DNA of 64,000 nt from Achromobacter spanius (GTDB lineage: Bacteria; Pseudomonadota; Gammaproteobacteria; Burkholderiales; Burkholderiaceae_B), in contig NZ_CP025030.1 of NCBI RefSeq assembly GCF_002812705.1, forward strand, positions 2,294,001 through 2,358,000. Reading direction: 5' to 3'. The first letter of the stretch is position 1, and each line of letters starts with the position of its first letter. Shown here piece after piece: positions 25,413-35,103 of this stretch. Position numbers and translations under genes: made by a program. Below the pieces are notes generated by a model. That model saw nothing but the letters and a program-made list of their open reading frames with translations. It was not told the DNA's origin and ran no database searches.

Positions 25413-26306
25413 ATGAACACCTTCAGTCGTCATCGCGTGCGTCCCGCGGCCACCAGCATCAGTGTCTGGACGCTGGCGGTCTTGGTGTCATGTCTGGCTT
25501 TGCACCAGTTGTGGGCCTATCTGGATGTGCGCGCGCCGCACGTGGCTGACGCCTTGCTGGGCGGACTGGTGGCGGCCGCCGCCACCGCGCTGGGCACCTT
25601 GCCCATTCTGTTCGCCCGCACCATTCCGCAGAAGGTCCAGGACAGCATGTTCGGCTTCGGCGCCGGCGTCATGTTGGCGGCCTGCGCGTTTTCGCTGGTG
25701 GCCCCGGGCATCGCGGCGGCCGAAAGCCAGGGCATGGGGCCGTGGGGGGCGGGGCTGACGGTAGGGGCGGCCATTCTGTTGGGCGCCGCCGTGTTGCTCA
25801 TCATGGATCGCACGCTGCCACACGAGCACTTCATCAAGGGCCGCGAAGGCATCGAGTCGCGCCGCATTCGCCGGGCCTGGTTGTTCGTCATCGCCATCAC
25901 CTTGCATAACCTGCCCGAAGGCCTGGCCATCGGGGTCGGCTACGCGGGCGGCGATCCGGTGGCCGGCACCGCGCTGGCCACGGGCATCGCCATCCAGGAC
26001 GTTCCCGAAGGGCTGGTCGTGGCGGTGGCGTTGCTGGCAGCCGGCTACACGCGAACCTTCGCCGTGGCGCTGGGGATGTTGTCGGGGCTGGTCGAGCCGC
26101 TGGGCGCCGTGCTGGGCGCCGCCATCGTCGGCTGGTCGGCGTTGCTGCTGCCCTGGGGCCTGGGCTTCGCGGCGGGCGCCATGCTGTTTGTCATCAGCCA
26201 TGAAATCATTCCCGAATCGCACCGCAAGGGGCACGAGGTCTACGCCACGTGCGGGCTGATGCTGGGCTTTGTGCTGATGATGCTGCTGGACACGGCGCTG
26301 GGCTAG
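25413..26306 (+). CDS. ZIP-family divalent metal transporter
   Basis: A 297-aa inner-membrane protein with about eight helices. The ZIP signatures are clear: HNLPEGLAIGVGYAGG in helix IV and IQDVPEGLVVAVAL in helix V carry the metal-binding His/Glu/Asp residues. A cytoplasmic loop (DRTLPHEHFIKGREG) contains extra histidines. The family imports Zn2+, Fe2+ or Mn2+; GufA/ZupT-like members fit best. GACGGAGG precedes ATG 25413. Position directly after sodA suggests metal supply for Mn-SOD, an inference only. Confidence 0.88.
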   Translation: MNTFSRHRVRPAATSISVWTLAVLVSCLALHQLWAYLDVRAPHVADALLGGLVAAAATALGTLPILFARTIPQKVQDSMFGFGAGVMLAACAFSLVAPGIAAAESQGMGPWGAGLTVGAAILLGAAVLLIMDRTLPHEHFIKGREGIESRRIRRAWLFVIAITLHNLPEGLAIGVGYAGGDPVAGTALATGIAIQDVPEGLVVAVALLAAGYTRTFAVALGMLSGLVEPLGAVLGAAIVGWSALLLPWGLGFAAGAMLFVISHEIIPESHRKGHEVYATCGLMLGFVLMMLLDTALG

Positions 26307-26428
26307 TTCCGGCGCTGGCGCCAAGCGTGGCGCGGCTTCCCGGCAGCGGTTTGCCCAGGGGTCGAGCCCCGAAATGGCGCTTTTCCGGTGCTTGTTTTCG
26401 TTGTATGCTTGGCGCCGCTGTCACGCAT

Positions 26429-26517
26429 GTTCGCGGGAGAGAGCGGCCGCTTTATCGGGGCCGCCGCCGAAGGCGCAATTCGCCCAGAATCGCTCAGGTA
26501 ACCGATACCGCACATGC
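26429..26517 (+). ncRNA. Glycine riboswitch, aptamer 1
   Basis: The stretch from the GTTCGCGGGAGAG start through GCCGCCGAAGGCGCAA to CGCTCAGGTAACCGATACCG has the conserved glycine-aptamer elements: the GGGAGAG 5' strand, GCCGAAGGxGCAA and CTCAGGxA. It lies 250-340 bases upstream of gcvT. A TATGCT -10-like box (26404-26409) sits about 20 bases before it. Together with aptamer 2 it makes the usual tandem glycine sensor that turns on gcv genes when glycine is high. Confidence 0.9.
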
Positions 26518-26562
26518 TTGCCCCGTCCCGGTTTTTCACCGTGTGGATGCGGCAAAACAGTA

Positions 26563-26672
26563 CTCTGGAGAGACCTGGCGCCGCCCCGAATTCGGGACAC
26601 AGCGAGCAGCCCAGGCGCCGAAGGTGCAAACCCGCCACGCGCGGGGCAACTCTCAGGCAAAAGGACAGAGGG
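26563..26672 (+). ncRNA. Glycine riboswitch, aptamer 2
   Basis: This second aptamer begins CTCTGGAGAG, has a variable stem-loop, then GGCGCCGAAGGTGCAAACCC and ends ACTCTCAGGCAAAAGGACAGAG, the canonical 3' signature. The 45 bases between the two aptamers match the short linker of cooperative tandem glycine riboswitches. About 100 bases of expression platform follow before gcvT; I see no strong T-run there, so control may act at translation or antitermination. Confidence 0.95.
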
Positions 26673-26770
26673 GCGGAAGATTCAGCCGATGCCGTGCAAG
26701 CGCAGTCTGCCTTGTCACGACCGGCATTCCGTAACCCTGGCAAAGCATTGCCGTCCCGGAGTTCTCGCGC

Positions 26771-27871
26771 ATGTCCGCAACCCTCAAACGCACCCCGCTG
26801 GCTGAAGAACACATCGCCTCCGGCGCCCGAATGGTCGATTTCGGCGGCTGGGACATGCCCTTGGCCTACGGCTCGCAGCTTGAGGAACACCACGTGGTGC
26901 GCCAGGACGCCGGCATGTTCGATGTGTCGCACATGCTGAATGTTGACGTCGCCGGTCCGGACGCCTTCGCCTTCCTGCAACGCCTGGTCGCCAACGACGT
27001 TGCCAAGCTGACCGTGCCCGGCAAGGCGCTGTATTCCTGCATGCTGAACCCGCAGGGCGGCGTCATCGACGACCTGATCATCTATTTCTTCGCCGCCGAC
27101 GAATGGCGCGTGGTGGTCAACGCAGGCACCGCCGACAAAGACGTGGCCTGGATGCAGCGCGTGAAGCAGGCCGGCAATTTTGACGTCGCCATCACCCCGC
27201 GCCGTGACCTGGCCATGGTGGCCGTGCAAGGCCCCAACGCCCGCGCCAAGGTCTGGGCCGCGCGCCCGGCCTGGCAGGCCGCCACCGAACCCCTGACGCC
27301 TTTCGTTGCCGCCCGCCTGGATGGCGACACGCTGGTCGCGCGCACCGGCTACACCGGCGAAGACGGCTTTGAAATCGTCCTGCCCGCCGCTGACGTTGTG
27401 CAACTGTGGCGCGACCTTGCCGCCCAGGGTGTGCGCCCTGCGGGCCTGGGCGCGCGTGACACGCTGCGCCTGGAAGCCGGCATGAACCTGTACGGCCAGG
27501 ACATGGACGAGCTGACCCAGCCCGACCAGGCCGGCCTGACCTGGACCGTGTCCTTGAAGAACGCCGAGCGTCGCTTCATCGGCCGCGATGCGCTGGAACA
27601 ATTCGCCACCCCCGCCGCCTTTGTCGGCCTGAAGCTGCAAGAGCGCGGCGTGATGCGCGCCCACATGGCCGTGCGCACGCCGGCCGGCACGGGCGAACTC
27701 ACCAGCGGCACCATGTCGCCCACGCTGGGCGTGTCGATCGGCTTTGCCCGCCTGCCGCAAGGCGTGCGTCCGGGCGACACGGTCGAAGTCGATATCCGCG
27801 GCAAATGGGTGCCCGCCCTGGTCTGCAAGCTGCCCTTCGTCCGTAACGGCAAAGCCGTCGAACACTCGTAA
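26771..27871 (+). CDS. gcvT: Glycine cleavage system aminomethyltransferase (T protein)
   Basis: A 366-aa tetrahydrofolate-dependent enzyme that takes the aminomethyl group from lipoylated GcvH, releasing ammonia and making methylene-THF. Family blocks: [92 protein letters not shown] and a C-terminal [19 protein letters not shown]. It is first in gcvTHP, behind the tandem glycine riboswitch. Length is usual for the family. Confidence 0.96.
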   Translation: MSATLKRTPLAEEHIASGARMVDFGGWDMPLAYGSQLEEHHVVRQDAGMFDVSHMLNVDVAGPDAFAFLQRLVANDVAKLTVPGKALYSCMLNPQGGVIDDLIIYFFAADEWRVVVNAGTADKDVAWMQRVKQAGNFDVAITPRRDLAMVAVQGPNARAKVWAARPAWQAATEPLTPFVAARLDGDTLVARTGYTGEDGFEIVLPAADVVQLWRDLAAQGVRPAGLGARDTLRLEAGMNLYGQDMDELTQPDQAGLTWTVSLKNAERRFIGRDALEQFATPAAFVGLKLQERGVMRAHMAVRTPAGTGELTSGTMSPTLGVSIGFARLPQGVRPGDTVEVDIRGKWVPALVCKLPFVRNGKAVEHS

Positions 27872-27973
27872 ACTCGAAGCTTCGCGCGACCGGCCGCCTG
27901 CCTGGATGCACGCGGCGTTCGCGCGAGGCGCGCAACACCATTCATCTACCCCGTATTCCCTAGAGGATTTCCC

Positions 27974-28351
27974 ATGAGCCTGCCCACCGATCGCAAGTAC
28001 ACCCCGTCCCACGAATGGGTCAAAGCTGAAGGCGACGTGTTCGTCGTCGGCATCACCGACACCGCCCAGGACCAATTGGGCGACCTGGTTTTCGTTGGCG
28101 ACGTGAAGGTCGGCGCCAAGCTGAACGCGGGTGAAACCGCCGGCGTGGTCGAGTCGGTCAAGGCCGCTTCCGACATCTACGCCCCCGTCACCGGTGAAAT
28201 CGTTGCCTTCAACGACGAACTGGAAAACAACCCCAGCCTGATCAACGAATCGGCCTTCACCACCTGGATCTTCAAGATCAAGCCGGTGAACGCCGCCGAC
28301 GCCGACAAGCTGCTGGACGCCGCCGGCTACGAAGCCGTCGCCAACGGTTAA
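27974..28351 (+). CDS. gcvH: Glycine cleavage system H protein
   Basis: A 125-aa lipoyl carrier shuttling the aminomethyl intermediate between GcvP, GcvT and the L protein. The lipoylated lysine is Lys63 in GVVESVKAASDIYAPV, preceded by GDVKVGAKLNAGE. TPSHEWVK near the start and NPSLINESAFTTWIFKI near the end are family-typical. AGAGGATTTCCC precedes the ATG. It lies 102 bases after gcvT and 75 before gcvP. Confidence 0.97.
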   Translation: MSLPTDRKYTPSHEWVKAEGDVFVVGITDTAQDQLGDLVFVGDVKVGAKLNAGETAGVVESVKAASDIYAPVTGEIVAFNDELENNPSLINESAFTTWIFKIKPVNAADADKLLDAAGYEAVANG

Positions 28352-28426
28352 GCCGGTTCGAGCCGGGCGCGCCGTCCTCGTGGCGCGCCCGGCTCGCGAA
28401 ATGCACCACCACCCCGAGATCTCTCC

Positions 28427-31300
28427 ATGTCGCGCGCCCTAGACACCCATACCGACTTCATCCCCCGCCACATCGGCCCGTCCGACGCCGACCAGGCCGC
28501 CATGCTCCAAGTGATTGGCAGCGCCAGCCTGGACGCCCTGATCGACGAAGTCGTGCCCGCCAAGATCCGCAGCCAGGCTCCGCTGGCGCTGCCGCCCTCG
28601 CGCAGCGAAACAGACGTGCTGGCCGAGCTGAAGCAGATTGCCGGCCGCAACAAGGTCTTTCGCAACTACATCGGCCAGGGGTACTACGGCACGCAGACGC
28701 CCAACGTCGTGCTGCGCAACATTCTTGAGAACCCCGCCTGGTACACGGCCTACACGCCGTATCAGCCGGAGATCTCGCAGGGCCGTCTTGAAGCCTTGCT
28801 GAACTACCAGACCATGGTCGCCGACCTGACCGGGCTGGACATCTCCAACGCCTCGCTGCTGGACGAAAGCACCGCCGCCGCCGAAGCCATGACGCTGGCT
28901 CGCCGTGGCGCCAAGTCGCAAAGCCCGGTGTTCTTCATCTCGCGCCACGTGCATCCGCAGACCATCGAAGTCGTGCGTACGCGCGCCGAAGGCCTGGGGC
29001 TGGAAATCGCCGTCGGTGACGAGGCCGAAGGCCTGCCCGAGTGCTTTGGCGTGCTGCTGCAATACCCGCACAGCACCGGTTCCGTGTCCGACTACCGCAA
29101 GCTGGCTGAAGCCGCCCACGCGCAAGGCGCCGTGGTCGCTTGCGCCACCGACCTGCTGGCGCTGGCCCTGTTGGCCGCCCCGGGCGAGTGGGGCGCGGAC
29201 ATCGCCATCGGTTCGGCGCAACGCTTCGGCGTGCCGTTCGGCTTTGGCGGCCCGCACGCCGGCTTCATGGCCTGCAAGGATTCCTTCAAGCGCAACATGG
29301 CCGGCCGTTTGGTCGGCGTGTCGAAAGACGCGCAAGGCAACCCGGCGATGCGCCTGGCGCTGCAAACGCGCGAACAGCACATCCGCCGCGAGAAGGCCAC
29401 GTCCAACATCTGCACGGCGCAAGTGCTGCTGGCCGTGATGGCCGGCATGTATGCCGTGTGGCATGGTCCGGAAGGCATCCGCCGCATCGCCCAGCGCGTG
29501 CAGCGCAGCACCGCCATCCTGCGTGGCGAACTGATCAAGCTGGGTGTGAAGGTCGTGAACGACACGTTCTTCGACACGCTGCTGCTGGAAACCGGCGCCG
29601 CCACCCCGGCCATCCTGACCGCCGCCGAGTGCGAGCACATCAACCTGCGTCGTGTCGATGGCGCGCGCCTGGCGGTGTCGCTGGACGAAACCGTCACCGT
29701 CGCTGACCTGCAAGCGCTGGTCAACGTGTTCGCCGCCGGCCTGGAACGCGACGACGTCGAACTCGACATCGACGCGCTGGACGCGGCCGCCGCCAGCGGC
29801 ATTCCCGCATCGGTCGCGCGCGAAAGCGCCATCCTGAAGCACCCGGTCTTCTCCAGCGTGCAATCCGAAACCGACATGCTGCGTTACCTGCGCAAGCTGG
29901 CCGACAAGGACCTGGCGCTGGACCGCACGATGATCCCGCTGGGTTCGTGCACCATGAAGCTGAACGCCACGGCCGAGATGATCCCCATCACCTGGCCCGA
30001 GTTCGCGCTGATCCACCCGTTCGCGCCTGCCTCGCAAAGCCAGGGCTACAACGAGCTGATCGACCGCCTGTCCGCCGCGCTGTGCGAAATCACTGGCTAC
30101 GACAACATCAGCCTGCAACCCAACTCGGGCGCACAGGGCGAATACGCCGGCCTGCTGGCGATTCGCGGCTACCACCAGGCCAACGGCCAGCATCAGCGCA
30201 ACGTCTGCCTGATCCCGGCGTCGGCCCACGGCACCAACCCCGCATCGGCCCAACTGGCCGGCATGGACGTGGTGGTGGTGGCGTCTGATTCCAACGGCAA
30301 CGTCGATCTTTCCGACCTGCGCGCCAAGATCGAACAGGTGGGCGACAAGCTCGCCGCGCTGATGATCACCTACCCGTCCACGCATGGCGTGTTCGAGGAA
30401 GCCGTCACCGAAATCTGCGACCTGGTCCACCAGGCCGGCGGCCAGGTGTACCTGGACGGCGCCAACATGAACGCAATGGTGGGCGTGGCCCAGCCGGGCA
30501 AGTTCGGGTCCGACGTGTCGCACCTGAACCTGCACAAGACCTTCTGCATTCCGCACGGCGGCGGCGGCCCCGGCGTGGGTCCCGTGGCGGTGCGCGCGCA
30601 TCTGGCGCCGTACCTGCCGGGCGTGGTGAACGAGCAGGGCAAGCTGCCCGGCGACGCCAAGGTCGGCCCGGTCTCGGCCGCGCCGTTCGGCTCGGCCGGC
30701 ATTCTGCCGATTCCATTCGTGTACATCGCGCTGATGGGTGCCGACGGCCTGCGCCGCGCCACCGAAGTGGCCATCCTGAACGCCAACTACATCGCCACCC
30801 GCCTGCGCGACCATTACCCGGTGCTGTACGCGGGCCGCAATGGCCGCGTGGCGCACGAGTGCATTCTGGACGTGCGCCCGCTGAAGGAAACCAGCGGCAT
30901 CAGCGCCGAAGACATCGCCAAGCGCCTGATGGACTACGGCTTCCACGCGCCCACCATGAGCTTCCCGGTGGCGGGCACGCTGATGGTCGAGCCCACGGAA
31001 TCCGAAGGCGTGGCCGAGCTTGACCGCTTCATCGACGCCATGATTTCGATTCGCGAGGAGATCGCCCAGGTCGAACGCGGCGAACGTGACCGCGACGACA
31101 ACGTGCTGAAGAATGCGCCGCACACCGCGCAGATGCTGCTGGCCGAAGAATGGCTGCACGACTACCCGCGCCAGCAGGCCGCCTACCCGGTGGCGTCGCT
31201 GCGCGAGGCCAAGTACTGGCCGCCGGTGGCCCGTGTGGACAACGCCTATGGCGACCGCAACCTGGTCTGCGCCTGCCTGCCGATTGAAGCTTACGCGTAA
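28427..31300 (+). CDS. gcvP: Glycine dehydrogenase (decarboxylating), P protein
   Basis: A 957-aa PLP enzyme, the single-chain form with both halves fused. It decarboxylates glycine and loads the remaining aminomethyl group on GcvH. The N-half starts [17 protein letters not shown] and includes [16 protein letters not shown]. The C-half has [14 protein letters not shown] and the PLP lysine in [20 protein letters not shown] (Lys704). [22 protein letters not shown] lies near the end. Last gene of the operon, followed by a strong terminator. Confidence 0.97.
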   Translation: MSRALDTHTDFIPRHIGPSDADQAAMLQVIGSASLDALIDEVVPAKIRSQAPLALPPSRSETDVLAELKQIAGRNKVFRNYIGQGYYGTQTPNVVLRNILENPAWYTAYTPYQPEISQGRLEALLNYQTMVADLTGLDISNASLLDESTAAAEAMTLARRGAKSQSPVFFISRHVHPQTIEVVRTRAEGLGLEIAVGDEAEGLPECFGVLLQYPHSTGSVSDYRKLAEAAHAQGAVVACATDLLALALLAAPGEWGADIAIGSAQRFGVPFGFGGPHAGFMACKDSFKRNMAGRLVGVSKDAQGNPAMRLALQTREQHIRREKATSNICTAQVLLAVMAGMYAVWHGPEGIRRIAQRVQRSTAILRGELIKLGVKVVNDTFFDTLLLETGAATPAILTAAECEHINLRRVDGARLAVSLDETVTVADLQALVNVFAAGLERDDVELDIDALDAAAASGIPASVARESAILKHPVFSSVQSETDMLRYLRKLADKDLALDRTMIPLGSCTMKLNATAEMIPITWPEFALIHPFAPASQSQGYNELIDRLSAALCEITGYDNISLQPNSGAQGEYAGLLAIRGYHQANGQHQRNVCLIPASAHGTNPASAQLAGMDVVVVASDSNGNVDLSDLRAKIEQVGDKLAALMITYPSTHGVFEEAVTEICDLVHQAGGQVYLDGANMNAMVGVAQPGKFGSDVSHLNLHKTFCIPHGGGGPGVGPVAVRAHLAPYLPGVVNEQGKLPGDAKVGPVSAAPFGSAGILPIPFVYIALMGADGLRRATEVAILNANYIATRLRDHYPVLYAGRNGRVAHECILDVRPLKETSGISAEDIAKRLMDYGFHAPTMSFPVAGTLMVEPTESEGVAELDRFIDAMISIREEIAQVERGERDRDDNVLKNAPHTAQMLLAEEWLHDYPRQQAAYPVASLREAKYWPPVARVDNAYGDRNLVCACLPIEAYA

Positions 31301-31313
31301 CGCAATGGCGATA

Positions 31314-31345
31314 AAAAAGCCTCCATCGCAAGATGGAGGCTTTTT
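31314..31345 (+). terminator. Bidirectional terminator between gcvP and ydgA
   Basis: A stem of 9 GC-rich pairs (GCCTCCATC/GATGGAGGC) capped by a GCAA tetraloop and flanked by A5/T5 works in both directions. It ends the gcv operon on the plus strand and the convergent ydgA gene on the minus strand. Confidence 0.92.
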
Positions 31346-31375
31346 GCTGGGCGTTTGCCCGGTTGGGTATCAGCC

Positions 31376-33334
31376 TTATTTGGCCGGCGCTGCCTGCGCT
31401 GCCGTGTTGAAGTCTTCGGCGATGCTGATGAAGGTATTCAGCAGGATCTGCAGGTTGTCCTTGCCGATGCCGCCTTCCGCGTTCATGTCCATCTGCAGCA
31501 CGGCCTGGTTCTTGTCGTCCAGATAGGCGCGCGTCCAGCGGTATTCCTGGTTCCAGCTATTGATGGCCTTCAGCGGCATCGGCTTCTTGGTCTTGTACGT
31601 GGCCGTCATGACCAGGTCCAGGCACTTTTCGGTGAAGTCGTTGCACAGGAATTCCAGGCGCAGATCGCTGGCGCCGGTGTTGCCTGCATCCAGCACCAGC
31701 ACGGGGCCTTCGTTGCCATCCACCTTGTTGGCGGTGATGCCCATGTCGTCCAGCAGGCTGCTGACGGTGTCCAGGTTGAAATCCTGCATCACGCCGACGG
31801 CGGACGTCGTATCCGCGGCCGGTTCTTCCTGCCCCATTTCCGGCGTGGGTTCGTCGTCAAAGTCGTCCGTGCCGCCCATGCCGGTCGCGCCCAGCAAACC
31901 GCTGAACAGCTCGTCGGCGGGAATCTCCTTGCCGTTCAAGTTGCCCATGCCGTCAGCGAAGGTGAACTTGCCGACGATGTTGTCGCCGTCGTTCTTGCCC
32001 ACGTTCAGCATCTCGGCCATGCCGGCCATCTGGCGCACGCTTTCGTCGGCTTCTTCTGCTGCCTTCTCAGGCGTCAGGCCTTCTTTCTTGATCGCGTATT
32101 GCTTGGCCAGGTCCTGCACCATCGGCTTGGAGATGACCAGCGTGGCGTCGATGCGCTTGATGGCCTGCACGGCGATCTCTTGCGGCGTCAGGTTCTTGAT
32201 GTCGGCCGGGTTGGCCAGGTCCAGCGTGAAGTTCAGCTTGCTTTCGCCCTTGGGCGTCTTCCAGCTGATGGGGTCGATGCTGAATGACGGGTTGCCCGCC
32301 AGCAGCTTGCCGCCGGCGTCCAGCATGGTCTGGATCTGCTCGTCCTTCAGGCCTTCGTCTTCGGTTTGCGCCATGATTTGGCGCAGCAGCTGGTTGTAGG
32401 TGTCGGACAGTTGCTTGACGGCCTGGCCGTCCAGCTTGGCCAGCTTGATCACGGCCTGGCCGTTACCCAGCGCCACGTCGTTCACGGTGATGTCGCCCGT
32501 TTGATAGGCGGCTTGCACGTTGATGTTCTTGTCGTCCTCGGCCAGCTTCACGCCATAGCCGAAGTTGTCCAGCGACAGCTTGATGTCGTCGCCCTTGCGG
32601 GTGACGTCGATGCGCTTGATCTTCAGATCGGAGTCGCCCATGGACAAGCCGAACTTGCCCATGCGGCTGTTGACTTCCATGGTCATGCCGGTGATGGCCA
32701 TGACAACGGGGTCGTTGCTCTTCGAGCCGTCGATGGCCAGCTTGTCCATCACGCCGTGGGCGGTGACGGCTTCCAGCGAACGGTCGAACGTGCCGGTGAT
32801 CACCATGCCGCTGAATTCGATCGTATTGCCTTGCAGGGCCGTCGCCGCCGGCGCAATCCTGGACGTGGAGGTGGTGGTACCGCTGTAGCTGACCATGGCG
32901 TCGCTGACCAGGGGCGAGACGCCGTTGGTCAGGGTGAACACTTCATGCAGGTCGTCCGTCTTGGCGACTTCCGCGTGCACGAAAGCCAGCTTGGGCGCGA
33001 AGGCGCCGCGCGACAGCGCGGTCTTGGGGAAGGGGCCGTGTTCAATGACCGCGTCGAACTCAATCATGCCGGCGGGCATGTCGTCCAGGGCCTTGTCGTT
33101 CTTCACGAGCGACAGGCCGTAGCGCGCCTGGGTCGAGAACAGGCTGCGTTCGTACTTGATCTGGTCAATGCGCAGACCGAACAACGGCGTCAGCTTGGCC
33201 AGCTTTTCGTTGGCTTCGGCCAGATGGCGTTGCGAGCTTTCCTCTATGCGTTTGCCGGTGTACCAAGTGGCGCCTATCCAGCTTCCCGCTCCCACTATGA
33301 CCACGCCGAGGGTGATCGCTACGCTCTTTTTCAT
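31376..33334 (-). CDS. ydgA: YdgA-family (DUF945) envelope protein
   Basis: A 652-aa protein with an N-terminal membrane anchor or uncleaved signal (KKSVAITLGVVIVGAGSWIGATWYTGKRIEE). A long periplasmic region of DUF945/YdgA type follows, rich in short beta segments, with LTPLFGLRIDQIKYERSLFSTQARY near the start. A stretch of acidic residues (GMGGTDDFDDEPTPEMGQEEP, about residues 490-510) is probably a disordered linker before the C-terminal 130 residues. Role unknown; E. coli YdgA is shorter (about 500 aa). It is a single gene convergent with gcvP; a TATACT box on the minus strand at 33466-33461 may be its -10. Confidence 0.8.
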   Translation of the reverse strand: MKKSVAITLGVVIVGAGSWIGATWYTGKRIEESSQRHLAEANEKLAKLTPLFGLRIDQIKYERSLFSTQARYGLSLVKNDKALDDMPAGMIEFDAVIEHGPFPKTALSRGAFAPKLAFVHAEVAKTDDLHEVFTLTNGVSPLVSDAMVSYSGTTTSTSRIAPAATALQGNTIEFSGMVITGTFDRSLEAVTAHGVMDKLAIDGSKSNDPVVMAITGMTMEVNSRMGKFGLSMGDSDLKIKRIDVTRKGDDIKLSLDNFGYGVKLAEDDKNINVQAAYQTGDITVNDVALGNGQAVIKLAKLDGQAVKQLSDTYNQLLRQIMAQTEDEGLKDEQIQTMLDAGGKLLAGNPSFSIDPISWKTPKGESKLNFTLDLANPADIKNLTPQEIAVQAIKRIDATLVISKPMVQDLAKQYAIKKEGLTPEKAAEEADESVRQMAGMAEMLNVGKNDGDNIVGKFTFADGMGNLNGKEIPADELFSGLLGATGMGGTDDFDDEPTPEMGQEEPAADTTSAVGVMQDFNLDTVSSLLDDMGITANKVDGNEGPVLVLDAGNTGASDLRLEFLCNDFTEKCLDLVMTATYKTKKPMPLKAINSWNQEYRWTRAYLDDKNQAVLQMDMNAEGGIGKDNLQILLNTFISIAEDFNTAAQAAPAK

Positions 33335-33519
33335 CGTTTTGCTTCTTCGTTGATTGTCGAGTCATATCCGGCAGGCCAGGCCCTGAGCCATCGCTGCGTG
33401 GTCGCCCACGCGCGGCTGCCGGCATATACGCATTCATGGGCCTGTAAGGGCCCGCGCCGGAGTATACCGACGCGAAGGGACACATGACCGTGCGCGCAGT
33501 TACGGGAGGTTTCAAAATG

Positions 33520-33548
33520 AAAGGCCAGCGATCAGCGCTGGCCTTTTT
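33520..33548 (-). terminator. Terminator hairpin downstream of the nine-gene cluster
   Basis: AAAGGCCAGCG (33520-33530) pairs with CGCTGGCCTTT (33536-33546), an 11-bp stem with a 5-base loop. On the minus strand it is followed by TTTCATTTT, about 50 bases after the stop at 33599, so it likely ends the M81/transport cluster. On the plus strand it also has a T5 run but no gene upstream. Confidence 0.75.
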
Positions 33549-33598
33549 GTCGACAATCCTGAGCTTCAAGCGCGGGTTTGGCGCGCTTAAAGCATCCC

Positions 33599-35074
33599 TT
33601 ACAGCGGGTCCAATGGGTAGATCGGGCGGCGCACGTTCTTGAATTCAAGCTGGCTGTAATCGGACGTGGTGACGCCCACGCCGGTACATTCGATGACTTC
33701 CGTCGCCATATCGGAAAAGCCCGCGCGCCAGTGCACCCGGCTTTTCAGCACCACATAGCGCTTCTGCAGCGGGTCGATGCCGGCCGACAGCAGGCAGTTG
33801 ATGTCGAAGGGTTCCTGGTGGCGCGACACCACCACGATCTCGACCCGGCCGGTGTCGATGACGACGGTCAGGCCCGTGTCGTTGCGCACGCCCCGGTACA
33901 TGGGGCCCCGGCTCAGGTAGACGCCGTCAAACACCAGTTTGACGCGGCCCGTCACTTCCAGCGGTTCGCTGGGTTGCTTGATGGCGGGCATGGCCAGCTT
34001 GCCGCCCAGCTTGATCGTGATGGTCTTGCCCACGCCCGCGGTGGCGGCTTCTTGCGCCGCATCCGGGTCGCAAATGGCGTAGAACACGACGTTATCGAGT
34101 TCCTGGCGCAGCACTTCGGCCAGCACCGTGGTGGTGTCCATGGTGCCGCCCGAGCCGGTGTTGTCGAAGTGGTCCAGCAACACGACGGGGCCTTGCTCGA
34201 TCTGTTTGGCGCGCGCGATGGTGGGTTCCAGGGGTTCAGGGTGGAAGACCCAGTCGGCGCGGCCTGCCCAGGCGCGTTCCAGCAATTCGTCGCGGTGTTT
34301 CTCAGCGTCTTGCAGGTTGCCGTCCGTACAGACGACGGCGCTCAAGCCGGCTTCGCGGATGTCCGCATGCGGAAAGCCCACGAAGACCGACGCCGCCAGC
34401 ACGCCGCTTGCTTCCAGTTCCTTGCAACGCTCTTGCAAGGGCTTATTGGGCGCGGCGTGCGTGCCCTGGCACATGATGTGCGGCAGCATGGGCTTGTTGG
34501 CCCAGCTCATGACGGGTTTGATTTCACCCTTGAGCGTGCGGACGATGACGTTGGCCGCGCGTACGCCGGCTTCACGGATGTCCACGTGCGGATAGGTGTG
34601 AAAGCCGCTGATGACGGTGGCGTTGTTGACGATGTCGTCGTAGATGTTGGCGTGCATGTCCAGCGTGACGGCCACGGGCGTGGTCGGGTCGATTTCGCGC
34701 AGGCGGCGCAGCAGGTCGCCTTCCGCGTCTTCCACGCCTTCGGCCACCATGGCGCCGTGCAGGTCCAGCAAGATGGCGTCAAAGCCGCCCAGCTTGACCT
34801 GGTCCAGCACCAGCTTGCACAGGCGTTCGTGGGTATCGGCGCTGGTGGGGCCGCTGGGCCAGGACTCGGCCGCCACGGGCACAACGATTTCCGCGCCCAC
34901 GCGACGGGCTACTTCGATATACCCGCCCAGTCCGCTGTCGGTGTTCTCGTAGGCCTTGATGGCGCGGTCGCCAGCCAGGATTTCAGGACTGCCGCGGAAA
35001 AATCGTTCCAGCGGGGTCGGCACGGGCGAATAGGTATTCGTCTCGTGCTTGATCATTGCCAAGAGCCAACGCAT
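33599..35074 (-). CDS. M81-family metallopeptidase (MlrC-like), copy A
   Basis: A 491-aa putative zinc peptidase of family M81, named for microcystinase C (MlrC), which hydrolyses linearised microcystin fragments in sphingomonads. The hallmark start MIKHETNTYSP is followed by VKLGGFDAILLDLHGAMVAEG, TLDMHANIYDDIVNNATVISG and HTYPHVDIREAGVRAA, which hold the likely metal ligands. The C-terminal half contains VLLDHFDNTGSGGTMDTT. ATG 35074 has AGGAATTCCC upstream; the longer frame adds 19 untypical residues. It is the last gene of the nine-gene minus-strand cluster, after an amidase, and is a diverged paralogue of the gene at 41796-43304. Many M81 proteins may act on substrates unrelated to microcystin. 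Confidence 0.85.
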   Translation of the reverse strand: MRWLLAMIKHETNTYSPVPTPLERFFRGSPEILAGDRAIKAYENTDSGLGGYIEVARRVGAEIVVPVAAESWPSGPTSADTHERLCKLVLDQVKLGGFDAILLDLHGAMVAEGVEDAEGDLLRRLREIDPTTPVAVTLDMHANIYDDIVNNATVISGFHTYPHVDIREAGVRAANVIVRTLKGEIKPVMSWANKPMLPHIMCQGTHAAPNKPLQERCKELEASGVLAASVFVGFPHADIREAGLSAVVCTDGNLQDAEKHRDELLERAWAGRADWVFHPEPLEPTIARAKQIEQGPVVLLDHFDNTGSGGTMDTTTVLAEVLRQELDNVVFYAICDPDAAQEAATAGVGKTITIKLGGKLAMPAIKQPSEPLEVTGRVKLVFDGVYLSRGPMYRGVRNDTGLTVVIDTGRVEIVVVSRHQEPFDINCLLSAGIDPLQKRYVVLKSRVHWRAGFSDMATEVIECTGVGVTTSDYSQLEFKNVRRPIYPLDPL

Positions 35075-35103
35075 GGGAATTCCTGTGGAAGGGTAGGGGA
35101 AGC

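Noticed and set aside
28439..31159. 906-codon minus-strand frame across gcvP, and similar long frames over speA-like and mmsA genes
   Set aside because: Complementary-strand shadows with biased composition and no recognisable domain.
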